From: Anisakis pegreffii
Taxonomy: Eukaryota; Nematoda; Chromadorea; Rhabditida; Anisakidae
Direction of reading: 5' to 3'
Length of the DNA stretch: 64,000 nt
Assembly: GCA_035041965.1 (NCBI GenBank)
Contig: JAPYMA010002771.1
Location: 186,001-250,000, forward strand
Shown: piece after piece, positions 50,285 through 61,791 of the stretch
How positions within the stretch are numbered: the stretch's first letter is position 1
Layout: each line of letters begins with the position of its first letter
Program-made: the position numbers and the translations under genes
Notes under the pieces: model-generated
Told to the model about the DNA's origin: nothing
Seen by the model: only the letters and a program-made list of their open reading frames with translations
Database searches by the model: none

Positions 50285-51678
50285 CTATTCACCACTCTTC
50301 GATCTCACGCATGATCTTGAACAACTGGCCAATGGATCAACTCGGTCTCCATCCTGAAATTTCTTAACTCTAGCAAGAGAGATAGATAGGTAATGAATGA
50401 ACACTACAAAGTGACGTATGTATGCTCAATGAAATGCTTGAATTTGAATGAAGTGAACTCACTTCAAAGAAGCTGATGAAATCTTCGAGTTCGATTAAGC
50501 CATCGTTATTTCTGTCAAGAATCTAGAAAAGTATCGATTTATGACTGATTCATTCCTACGTTACACAAAAGAATAAACAGACAATTCGTGGGTTTGCACT
50601 CTCGTCGCTCGTCGATTGCAGTAATGCAATGTGATCTTAACTGTGAGGTGTTCAGTTAGCAATTGAGTGACGAACCCAGAAGGCACTCTGTGCTTTTTGT
50701 TCGATACGGGCATTCAAATTGCGTGCGTGAGCATCTGATTGTCTGCTTGACGTTAAAGGGGTGCTTTGTGGTGAGGGTGTTGGCGATCGCACGAATTTTC
50801 GTGATCGTATTGGTGTTGACGACGAGCGTTGCTTCAGTAATACAGCTCTCGCCTTCGTCATGTCATACATGGATTGTACAAACGATCGGAATTCCTGAAA
50901 TACAAAACTGGTCACCCTTCAGGAACATAAGTTACGTGCTACGAACCGTGTAATCGATAAGCCCATCATCAGCTCCTTTAATGAGTCGCATCATCCAGTG
51001 CGCATTGTTCAGTGCTGACGGCGAAGTCAACATTCCTAATGTCTCTACCAAATCCTAAAATATGCGATTGTGGTACTCATATTAGTGACTTCGATTAGGG
51101 CTGTTGATCATAGTGAGGTGAATGGATGAATGAAGGCGATCATTTAATGATAAACTGATAGCAAACTTCGAATGTTAACGTTTCCTGATTTCTCGAGAAT
51201 GCAAAGAATATTCGTTTTATGTACGCATCGGTGATTGCTATTGGGAGGTAACCACCGAAAATATTTTTGAATTCTTTTAAGCGCATTTGACCACTCGGAC
51301 ATTCCTGCAGTGTGTATAGCAGTTAGTTTTGTTCATTCGAACAACTCCTTATATTAGTTTGTCTGGACAGGCAGGTTCTGGTTCAGAAACGACACTGCTT
51401 TTGGAAAGTCGTTTTGATTTCGTTGCGAAACTTTAAGTTCTGGGTGTGGCGGACGACAGCTGTGAACGGCAGAAAGCGTTAAAGACTCGACAAAGACATT
51501 GTCTGAGGAATGAAGTGACATTTTTAAATTTAGCATAAGCGTATTTGATCCACTTATTGCTGAATATACCACAGGTTCGTTTTCGCAACTCTTCGATAGA
51601 TGGTGGTTGTACGTTCAGTTGAAAACTGCTTATATCTGGTGGTTCTTCGAAACTCGATCCTGAAACGATCACTGACAT
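50285..51678 (-). CDS. Neuronal calcium sensor-like EF-hand protein
   Basis: Six exons on the minus strand, all phase 0: 51678-51520, 51304-51167, 51054-50947, 50894-50676, 50522-50463 and 50353-50285, for 250 residues. After a 40-residue N-terminal tail it shows KFKN-ECPSGQMRLKEFKNIFG, the hallmark degenerate first EF-hand of the NCS/recoverin/GCAP family. The second (AFSRNQETLTFEDL) and third (GADDGLIDYTEF) loops have lost ligand residues. The fourth, DRNNDGLIELED, is the only canonical-looking loop, though it ends in Asp rather than Glu. Exon 4 inserts a Ser/Pro/Arg-rich stretch (SPTPSPQSTPLTSSRQS) between the third and fourth hands. There is no N-terminal MG.. myristoylation motif. NCS proteins sense Ca2+ in neurons; with so few intact loops this one may be a divergent or Ca2+-insensitive member. 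Confidence 0.85.
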
Positions 51679-54600
51679 ATTTATCTTTCTTCAGTATTCA
51701 CCCGTAAAAGATGCAGTTTTTCAACTCGTTTTTGTTGTCAGGAACTGAAATGCTTGTGACTGCATACCTACTCATTTGATGGAGTGATTAGCACCGCAGA
51801 ACACGGATGAATTAATAACAGATTCTTTAGTGGATGTAAGACAGAATAAGAGAGACTGTGCTCATCCATCGACGTGAACGAATATGAAAGCAATCATCTG
51901 AATTGATGAACGACAGGAAAGTATTTATTAGGAATGATAATTTCGTTTAAACACGAATTGACTGGCACTGTTTATCAACATTCATTTCGAGTATTTTGCT
52001 GCGAAAATACATCATTTGGTTCGTATCTCACGCTATAAGTCAATTAACAGCGACGAATGATGGCTTGGAAGATGTGAAGCTCGTATTTGATATTTTCATA
52101 CGAATAATCAATCATACAAAGAGGAAAGCAATTAATTTATAGCTGATTTCTTCTCGAATTGCTGCTGAAGGCACACGCAATCAAATGAATATGAATTCAC
52201 CGAATAGCATTGCATCACCAGCGAAAATGTTGAGTTCTCATTCTCAAATTCTCATTCTGTTTGGATGCTGAACTTCAGAGGGGTTCCTGGCTCAGTGTTG
52301 CGAGTTGGGCAGTGTTTGTTGGATTAATATTTGAGAAGGTATCACATGTCCTCAGTACGAAATGATTTCCATAAAGCAATTAGTGTTTAATTGATATCGT
52401 CTTCCAAATCTCACATCTCATCACATTTCTCACCAAACAAACCCATAAACTCATTTTAATTCTTGTTTGAATAGCTCAATTTCGCAACTCAAGCAAAAAT
52501 GAATTCGATATAATATGAATATGAAAGTGATGCATGTTTTATGCATGCAACACTGCAGTCGACTTTATTTATCCATCCTCTTTCAATATGCTTACTGCAA
52601 GTGACATAAACATTAACGATCACTTTGCATTTATAACTAATCTCTTCTTCTGTTCGGCTTTTTCCCGTAAACTTTCACATTAAGTTTTCGTTAACTGATG
52701 TGGAAAAACGGCAACATTCTAAGGAGGGATATTAACATTACGATGGGATGGGAACATGAAGAGTAAAAAAAACTTCGAAAGTATAGAGGAGAATGGGAAT
52801 TTTGAACAAATATCAGCAAGAGGGGGAGGGGTGGGGGGTGGGGGAGGCTGAAAACCATTGGTTTTAGGGGTTCATGAAAGGGGTATGTGAAAAGATGATT
52901 TTACTTATGTTGATAAACAAACCTATGAAGAGATTGCTCAAAATGTGATCGATATAAAACGTTTCTGAGTGGTCGAAATGGATGAGTGCAATGGGATGGA
53001 TCAATTAGTTTTGATAAGATCATTTTGCTGACGGAGATATAAACTAGCAAATAGCATTTGTCGTTATTGTCAGTGCACAGCAGAAGTTGTGAAGATTAAG
53101 ATTATGATTAGTGATTTGATAAGTGAATAACTTACTGGAGTATGAATTGAGCGGGATGGCTGCAGTCATGGCTGTTCATCTATCAGAATTTCTTGAAGAT
53201 CGTAGACTACGAAGGAGCGCAGTAGTGCAGTGAAATGCTCATGCGCTTCTTCATTTCAAGCTTATGAATTGACATATATATATATGTGCTTGTTGATAGA
53301 TTGGGTGGAGTTATTTAGGGTAGTGGTTCGATGATTGTACACTGACTGTTTAGCAGCACGATGATAATATGAGTGCTTGACATGTCTTTCAGATTAGCTA
53401 ATCGCATAGAGCTTAATCAAATCAACCCTCTTTGAACGTGTCATACTTCATCTTCACTTCCTACACTCAGCTTGTTTGGTTGCTCTAGAATATTGCTTGT
53501 GAATAGTTTTTATTTGTTCGGATTGGATATCATTCCCACAATACGGGTGTCATATATCTTTGTTTCATTAATGCCATAGATATATTCCTTGCATGTGTTC
53601 ACAAATCATTCATAACGTATCACAACATCTCATTCAATAGTCAATAATCCTCTACGTACAAATCAACATTTTCACGTCGTTGGTTTTGAATAACATTCAA
53701 ATAGTGCTTGTAAATCTGTGTGAGATGGCTTCATCATATCTCTTAACTGCTGCGTTAGTTCGGGATTGAGAATAACGAATGGCAATGCGAGAATAATGCC
53801 TTCCATAGAAGAATTTCACTACTTTTTGGAGATATTCACCGTGCAGCGATATTCTTTCAGAGCAAGTTTAGCGGGTGAACAGTGTTGTTGGAAGAGAGAT
53901 CTTTCGGACGCAGAAAATTGTGTATTTTAGGATCGGAATCGTTTTAATTTTTACAAGAACATTTGAGGAAATTTACTGCCCATCCTCCTCCGAGTTGCTC
54001 AGTTCAGTTACTCATCACGTTTTTGATCTATCTCATCAATCAATTCAACTCCCTTGGACGGGTCATCGTAATCCAGCTCAAAATCTAGTTCCCTTAAAAA
54101 AACATCTGTTTTGATACGAATGCTACCATCCTTTAAAAATATCGACGTATGATGAAATAGGCACGAACGCACCCATCCACATTTACAAGTTATGGCCAGT
54201 CTCTCGCCTCATCCGTTTTCGTTCCATTTCATCTCGTCTTCGTATCCCTAGCCATAAGCTCAAAGACCCGATTTCGAAATGCATGTGCTGTGTTGTCGTG
54301 TGCTTCGTTCTCACGCTTCTCGCTTCCTTGCATTCCTCAATAATATCGTCTGATATCCATCCATCCCGCTATCCGCAGATTACATTCGTTCCGTTATTCC
54401 CTTTCTCAAAACGTCAATTGATTATTCGTTTCTCTGATCATTCAGGTAATCCATACTCCTACAGTTACTGTTCTCTTATCGTTCATATACCGCTTTATTC
54501 ATAATCATTCGTTTGTCTAATAATAGTAACCTCGTTTGCAATATTTCGTCACTTATCTCACAAGATCTTGATATGGCACTGGTTGTTTTTAAGACACTGA

Positions 54601-54734
54601 TCATTGTCAAGTGATAAATAAACGAACAGTAAATTTTCAAGTGCATATGATAAACACTGTCGTCAGAATATTTTTTCGTAAGCAGTGTTGTTGTTCATCA
54701 CTGATTCGAATGTTGAAACACGGATCATTTTCAG
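51679..54734. other. Long intergenic region with G-rich tract
   Basis: About 3 kb without a supported gene. It includes a striking poly-guanine tract (52822-52844) and a short TATATATA run near 53276-53285. The open frames seen here are short and lack motifs. Confidence 0.4.
52822..52844 (+). other. Strong G-quadruplex motif
   Basis: Four guanine runs of 5, 4, 6 and 5 bases are separated by single A, T and T bases, an ideal parallel G-quadruplex with one-base loops. It is isolated in AT-rich intergenic DNA. In C. elegans such tracts are deletion-prone without the FANCJ-type helicase DOG-1. Confidence 0.75.
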
Positions 54735-54772
54735 AAGTCGGGATTTGCAAAGTGTTCTATATTCACGGCAGA

Positions 54773-55324
54773 ATGGATCGATACCATAGCGACAGCCATA
54801 GTGAAGGAGCTGTTTCGAAGAGCAGTACATTATCAACTGTGAAGTTGGATAGTTCAGATGAAGATGATAAGATCGATTGTGTATCGAATGTCACCTCGTC
54901 GAGACGACAAAGAAGCACAAACCCTGAACACGAACCCGATAAATGCAGTCTTTTGCCCGTAAACTCATCCGGACGCCAGTGCGTCTACTATTGTTGTTTT
55001 GAACCAACCAGTAGCATCAGACAAGTGTCGATGAAATTAGCCTCGTGCGCTCGGTCAAGGTCCAGGTCAAGGTCCAAATCTTGTCCATCTTCAGATGCAA
55101 TGGTGCAGTCATGGAATAATGCCTCTGAATCGACTGATTTCAAAATCAATTCGAACGATCCATTAGGATGTCTCAAGCAACAGCAACACAAACATTGTTC
55201 AATAAGCCAATTCGACGAAAGTGTTCCCCGAAGCAACGCAAATATGGAAATACGATTGAGTTTATTGGAAATGAAAGTAGACAAACTTGTGGCTCAAATT
55301 TCTCAACTTTGTCACAATAAATAG
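54773..55324 (+). CDS. Serine-rich protein with C-terminal coiled coil, unknown
   Basis: An uninterrupted frame of 183 residues from the ATG at 54773 to TAG at 55322; it stays open upstream to 54611. A TTTTCAG acceptor ends at 54734, so the true first base of the exon is probably 54735 and the ATG at 54773 a plausible start. The sequence has an acidic serine stretch (LDSSDEDDKID), a Cys-rich patch (CVYYCCFEPTSS), an Arg-Ser run (ARSRSRSRSKSCPSS), a Gln/His-rich stretch (LKQQQHKHCS) and a C-terminal heptad pattern (MEIRLSLLEMKVDKLVAQIS). This composition suggests a phosphorylated, possibly nuclear protein that oligomerises. I do not recognise the family. An AATAAA overlaps the stop codon. Confidence 0.5.
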   Translation: MDRYHSDSHSEGAVSKSSTLSTVKLDSSDEDDKIDCVSNVTSSRRQRSTNPEHEPDKCSLLPVNSSGRQCVYYCCFEPTSSIRQVSMKLASCARSRSRSRSKSCPSSDAMVQSWNNASESTDFKINSNDPLGCLKQQQHKHCSISQFDESVPRSNANMEIRLSLLEMKVDKLVAQISQLCHNK

Positions 55325-56687
55325 AGAATGTTGAGTGATGTTTACGTGTTGCTTACTATTATAATTCTTAAAATTATGCTCTGAATATCAAGGCTTCGCT
55401 TGAAACTGGATGTGCTTCGTCAGTGTATCGGATTTTGCTGATTAATATGTAGTTGGTTCATTTGTTTTCTATCGTATTCACGCTGATAAGCTTATTCTAT
55501 GATATGTTCATTTTCACGTTATCCACATTCACTCGTATCACCATTCTTAACTGCAATTCAATTTCTTAAATGTATTGAACACTTTGATGAGATGTGCTAT
55601 TACTCACTGATGATATTAGTGAATTATTTGTGCACATTTTAGGATAATTGTTGCTTTCACTTCATAAGTGTAAGTTACAATGCCTTAATATGCATCTCGC
55701 TTGTACAGCGCTGTATGCATTAGTATGCATTCAGTTCGCTGAGTTGCATATTAGTGGAAAAACTGAAAGCGCATATAGATCACTGAGTTCATTGCAGAAC
55801 ATTGTACATGCTTTAGCTGCTAAAATTTGTAACTATGTACACTGGTGATTCTTTGGTCGTTTCGATTTATGAGTTTTGTTGCGTGCGGATAAATATTATA
55901 TATCAGTGCCATTGGATGATTCTACTGAATAGGAAGGGCATGCTGGGGTTCGTGCGCGGTTCGCAACCTTCAGCATATAGCTGCAATTGTTCAATCGGGG
56001 CGTCCTACTTTGCCTGTTACGCGCCCATTGCACAGCTGTAGATCGAATTGGCTTGGATTTTGAGACGTAAGATCTGAGCTTGATCTGAGGATCGTTATCC
56101 ATCGGATCTGAGATTTATTCATATGGTAGAGAAAGGGGCTGATTATGCCGGACCGAATCTCAGGCAATTTGTTTGAAAGGATTATTATCAAGATAAATAG
56201 ATGATATTACGAATGGTCTTATGCAAATTGCTAAATTTGGAGTTTAATGCTATGAATGGAATTGTAATCAAACTCTGCACCCGCTTAAAAAATTTGAATT
56301 GGTTGTTTTCATCTGCACAAGTGCTGAATGAATATTTGAGAAAGTTTTAACACTTCCTTAAATTTTAGTTCTAATTGAAAACGCTGAGAAGTGCAATAAT
56401 CTTTTTTGATCTTTCAATTCTTTACTTTTGATCTGTTTTCTGTGGTCAACGCGACTGGTTGTTCAGTTCAATTTTGCACTTTCATATCAGTGTTGAGTGC
56501 TGTTGAGTAACATGATGTCTGACATTAACTGCAATTCGTGAGTGTTAATTGGTTGGAGTAATTTGAATAGGTGAAGAATTCGTCAGTCAGTTGGTGTGAA
56601 TTTGATTTGTTGGGGTGGTTGAATCTGGTGGTGCTGAAGTCGGATCAAATTGCGCGACGTGAATCTTCCTTACCGTGATTGGTGGCT
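55325..56687. other. Intergenic region
   Basis: AT-rich spacer upstream of the cyclin gene. The short open frames have no motifs, and no promoter element stands out. Confidence 0.4.
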
Positions 56688-58563
56688 ATGTTGAGAGGTC
56701 GTAAGAAGACTGCAGCAACTGATGCTGAAGATGCAGTTGGAGTTAATAAGGTACTCCTCCATTCATAATATCATATTTTCTGTCTTTTGATATTACTTTT
56801 CGATGGATTCGATAAAGTTTAACGGATCACTTCAAGATTGTGCCTGAAACCACTGTTGTTGTGTTGTCTCATAATCAGCATTTGAAAATTACAAGCTGCG
56901 AGATAATTTCGTGTTCATAATTTCAGCCTGCTACACGAACAGGTGGATTGGCAACTCGTTCATCGAATGTAACGATTCCTTCAACAGCTGCATTCGAATC
57001 CCTCCCTCAAAAAACGCATCACCCTCAGCGTACCAACGCCGCACTTCACGACCATAGAAATGTCGGTGTCAACGAAAACAAAAATGTCGCCAAAGTTCAA
57101 AAGGTTTCATGTCTTCCTGGAAGTTCGATCAATCTGCCATTAACTTTTGCTATTCATCAGAAAGAACGTGTAAGCAGAGTTTATTCGGTGTTGTGTCTTC
57201 AGGTGTTGCAAACGAAGGAGGACGCGAAGAAACAAAAACAGAGTAATTTGGCGGCTGCGGAAAAAATCGAGAAGCAACACGAATCCGAATCGAAGACGAC
57301 GGCGTGGAGTGCGGCAAGATTCGACGATGTCGTTTTGCGTTGTAATATTTATGCAGATGACATCTACGACTATATTTTCCATGCCGAGAAGAAACACGGA
57401 GTTCCACCTGCATTCTTGTGTGGTCGTACGGTGAGTTGGATTATTCTTTTTGTAACGTAGGTTATCGAGGACTTATGGAATTTTTATGAATTCGTTAAGG
57501 AAATTGTTCGTTCGTTGTAATTGTTCCGTTTTCAGGTGACTCCAAAGATGCGTTCCATATTGGTCGATTGGCTTCTTCAAGTGCACATCAGGTTCCATCT
57601 TCTACCAGAGACAATATTCGCCACAATTAATATTATGGATCGTTATTTGGCTGTTGGAGACGCCGATAAGGTTAGCATAGCAAGTTCTCTACAGTTCCGC
57701 ATTTATTCGATGAGATGGCTATCATCTGGTAGTGGCTAGTTGGAGTAAATGCCCATTCGATGATAGATTCTCTGATGATTCGTTTTGATTTTATCACTTC
57801 AAGTATTCAATTTCAGTCCAATTTACAACTGATCGGCATAACTTGCATGTCAATCGCGTCAAAATACGAGGAAGTGTATGCGCCAGAAATGCAAGATTAC
57901 GTCTATATTACAGAGAATTCGTACAGCAAACATGATATTGTCTTAATGGAAATGAAGGTTAATGTTGTTCATTTTGTGCGATTGATTGTCTGAGGCCGTG
58001 TCTTTGATTCTGATAATTGAGGTGTTCAGATTCTGTCAAAAATCGGCGTCGACTTGGGTCGTCCGCATGTGATTCAATTTCTGCGACGTATCAGTTGTTA
58101 CTTCGATGCAGTTTTGCATTCGATGGCGAAGTACATATGCGAGAATGCAGTTTTCGACTATACGACATGCCATCTGAAGCCATCCTTCATTGCTGCCATT
58201 TCGTTGTGGCTGGCTAGTCGACTAGAAGATCGTGAATTGCCTGATGACATCTTTGCTATTGCCAGGTTACTTGTTGATTCAGTTTGCATCTGTGTTATTT
58301 GATTTGAATGAAAGAAATTATGTATTTTGCGTGTTGCAAGTCGTGATAAGTATTAACATTATTTGAAATTGATCTTCAGAGTGAGCGAAGAAGAGATTCA
58401 AGAGTGGAGTGCGGTGTTTGCGACGAGCCTGCTGAAGACACACACCAACACCAAACTGACTGCACTCAAGAACAAATACTCAAACTCAAAGTTTTCACGC
58501 GTCTCTGATCTCTTACCGAATCAAGTGTCAATTTTACAGAAAATTGCAGCTAATCGGTCTTGA
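56688..58563 (+). CDS. B-type mitotic cyclin
   Basis: Exons 56688-56750, 56927-57430, 57536-57670, 57817-57957, 58030-58265 and 58380-58563 give 420 residues with matching phases. The N-terminal 200 residues are basic and low-complexity. The first cyclin box starts at YADDIYDYIFHAEKKH and contains PKMRSILVDWLLQVH, the MRAIL-type hydrophobic patch, then DRYLAV and ASKYEEVYAPEMQDYVYITE. The second box contains FLRRISCYFD and LASRLEDRELPDD. Such cyclins activate CDK1 for entry into mitosis and meiosis. I see no textbook RxxLxxxxN destruction box; the closest sequence is RTGGLATRSSN. Within exon 2 a 33-base stretch (57170-57202) has GT and CAG borders but is also in frame and open, so it could be a very short optional intron. 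The subtype (B1, B2 or B3) is not fixed. Confidence 0.9.
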
Positions 58564-60235
58564 TCGCGATGGTATTCACAACATCAAGAATACCTCTAGG
58601 AGTCATATATCTGCTTTGTTTTGTTTACTGATTCTGATGCGATACACTGTAATTTTATGTACTTTTGATATTCTGTAATCATCCTCTTCCATGTGCTCGA
58701 TTTCGTTTCATTCTTCTGTCTTTTGTTTCACTCTTATAGTTAGATGAATCCCAAGGGATCGTTTCGTGATGATCATTGCTATTGTCATCATTACGATCTA
58801 TCAGGTAGTAGTGCGCTCTCATGTTGTTCACTTTGCATCTTCGTTTAATTTTTGTGTAATATAATTGTTGGAATATCATAGACCACCAATCTATGAATTA
58901 TCGTTTGAAGATCGTGTGTATCCACTATTTGAGGCGTGAATTTGTATTTGGGGGATATGGAAGTTGACAGCAAAACATTCCCTCGCAATCATCAAAAAAC
59001 ACTAAATGTAATGCGGTGTTTCTGAGGGAAGAAACTGTTAGAGGAAAGATGTTTCACTGTAATTTGCTCCATTTTTGATGCAGAATTCTTGAATAATAAG
59101 TGAGTAGATTGATAGTCATCACTCGAATAGCCGTGATAGTTTTCAGTTGAGTTGTTTATCGGAAAAAGTGTAGGTTTAGAGATTGGTTTTGAGGTGTTCT
59201 AGCTGACTTGATTTAGTTTTGAGTTGTTCTTTGTTGATATTTGCAGTGTTCTCTACCATATTTATATTTGAGTGTGTATTTTGTAATTGATATGTTTGAA
59301 TGTATTTTATCAGGGGAAACTGAAAGTTGTGTTCTGTTTGAGAATGTATGTATGCTTTATGGTGTTGCATTGATTGCTTTACTACTTCGTTAATCAGTTC
59401 ATGAAGTGTATTGTTTGGTGGATTGATTGACTAATGGATGGATTTGTTATGCACTCATTATGACTCCGATACCGTTACCTTTTGTCATTAATCTCATCGA
59501 TTTTTCATTCCTTCTCATTTTGATGTAATGTTTTTAATGCATTTATAGTGTAGATGATCATCACCCTCATCACTTCGTTCTGGACGACTCGACTCTGTTT
59601 TAAGACGGAACGGATTTGAACGCAATCGAAATGAACGAATCAATCATTGTGACTCGCAATGTAGAATTATGTTGTCGTTTGATAGGTGTTTTGTGTGTGC
59701 ATATGTACACGTGTGAATTTTGCTTGATTTGGTGTGATTGATTGCATGACGATATTCATCGAAACACGACGTTTTTTGCTTAACGCTCAAGTCGTTTCAC
59801 GCATTATTGATTTTGTTTTGCTCATTGATTTATTTGCTCTTGTTATCAGTTCAGCACTGCCCATTGTTAAAATCACTATTTTCTGAATGCCTCTTAATAG
59901 GATGCCTCTTCTAAGCTTTTCATTGATAGGCCATGTCTTGCTCTTCCAGATACATCACATGCATCGCATTCCGCCTAAATTGTATCTGTCTATATTATAT
60001 TCATATCAGTGACCTGTTGAATCGTACCGTCATACAGTTTTGTACATTCATTGTGGTAGCGTTGACAATACTCGTATCTACTGATAAATGCAATTGATGA
60101 ATGTTTGTGATGTGGACAAATCATTCGCGGTTTTACTTGATGCGTTTGACTTGTATGTTAAAACAATCAATTCATATTTGCTCGGTTCTCCTGGATAGAT
60201 GAAAAAGGTGTGAAGTTTTTGATTTTCGACTGAAG
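58564..60235. other. Intergenic region
   Basis: 1.7 kb of AT-rich DNA between the cyclin and NAA38 genes. I see no open frame, RNA gene or repeat that I can support. Confidence 0.4.
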
Positions 60236-60548
60236 ATGGCAACTAGAGAAGAGCAAGAGCAGCGTACGGATGGTGTTTACAAATGGCTGGGTAAGGAGCT
60301 GAGGCTGGAGTTAAGCGATGGTCGGATTATCGAGGGGAAATTTGTTTGCACTGATAATGTACCGAATATTATTCTTAGTGGTTGTAAGGTTGGTTGCTTG
60401 GTTCACTCACTGGATGGTTCCCAAGAGTCAGATCTAATCCTAATTTGGATTTGAGGAGAACTGGAAAGGAGAGGAGGATATTCGAAATGTGGGGTTAGCG
60501 ATGGTCACTGGCAAGCACATCAAGTCGATACATCTGATCTCGTCGTGA
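60236..60548 (+). CDS. NatC auxiliary subunit NAA38 / LSMD1 (Sm-like)
   Basis: Two exons, 60236-60388 and 60456-60548, join in phase 0 across a 67-base intron to give about 81 residues (the acceptor could also be three bases later). The Sm1 motif is visible as LGKELRLELSDGRIIEGKFV, followed by CTDNVPNIILSGC; the Sm2 part is NVGLAMVTGKHIKSIHL. The short loop between them and the GLAMV.GKHI ending match LSMD1/NAA38 rather than the spliceosomal Sm or LSm1-8 proteins. NAA38 is the small subunit of the NatC N-terminal acetyltransferase, which works with ribosomes in the cytoplasm. The ATG lies directly after an AAG that could be a splice acceptor. Confidence 0.85.
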
Positions 60549-61791
60549 TCGAACGCCGTTTCATGATCCATCCATGCAATTTGTACATTGACTTACACGC
60601 TTGTAGTAAAATAAATCTGTTTTGCGTCTTGTTGCTGAGTATCTCTTATTCATTGTTTCGATCGAACGAGACGATTCGTTTTTCTGCAAAAGAACATCTT
60701 TTTATTTGTTACTCTTTGGATTGTATTTGTTTGAATTTTGATTATTTGTTGGCTTTGATAAAAAGTGATTTTTTGCTGATGTCTGAAGTGACATCTTAAT
60801 CGATAAAGTTGATAGCAAGTTGAGTCGTTCGTGTTGCTGCATCTCACTATTAGTTACGGTTGTTAGGCGTAAGTGTTTACGGTGCTTACCTTCTGAATCG
60901 TTTCAGTCTATTTTGAAGCATCATTTGCATGCATCACTTATGCACACAAATTCCTCCCATATTGTTCACCCGCATTAAATGAAAGTTGTTCCGAAGTGAT
61001 GTCATTTTCTCTTCAACAGTGTCTTCTGCCTTTGACCTATTTGATTGCTTGCGATGGTCTTTGACCTATTTTAACCCAATTGTCTTCTTACCTGCGCGGT
61101 AGTCTTTTCAACAGATAGTTGGGTGACTTATGTCGTCTGGTGTGTGCAAGTCAAAAATGATTGCATGTTACGTGACTCGTTTCCGTGCATGAGCAAAACT
61201 CCGTCACGTATCACTGCGAATATTCTTCGTTCACTGTTCATTCGACTCATTGCTTGCCAATAAACTTGCATTACACGCAGCCAGGGGTCAACCGTGTGCA
61301 TTTTTTCTGAGGATCACAAGAACAAATCGGTTTTTAACTGATTTGTGTAAGACGAACACGTGTATGCATCCGTCTGAGTGCATTCAACAGTTCATTCATT
61401 CATCCAATTATAATAACACCACCTTATACACTGTTATATTCAATGTTACTGCTACTTCCTACCTCTCTCATGCATCGCCACTGTTTTCATGCAGTTAGTT
61501 CACTGAACGTTTAATACTTTTACAACGTCACAAGTTCAATATCACCATTGTGTCAATCCCTCTACTTCGTTGCATGAATCATTCATAATCTCAAGATTCA
61601 TAAGTCGATACATGTGCTTCACTTCGATATTGCACCGTATTCTCGGTTGATTTATATTCTATGTGCTGATTTTTGCTTTAATACTCTTTTTACCGTGTCA
61701 GAAATTTTGATTGTCGTTGTGGTTATGATCGTGGATAGAGCGCTCACCATTTAAAGATGTGGGCTTGTTTTTAAAGGCCGTCAGATTTCAG
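60549..61791. other. Intergenic region
   Basis: AT-rich spacer between NAA38 and TTC17. No supported gene. A TTTCAG acceptor ends at 61791, directly before the TTC17 start codon. Confidence 0.4.

Noticed and set aside
54611..54772. Upstream extension of the serine-rich frame
   Set aside because: A splice acceptor at 54734 and the change in composition suggest the first ~54 codons are intron or leader.
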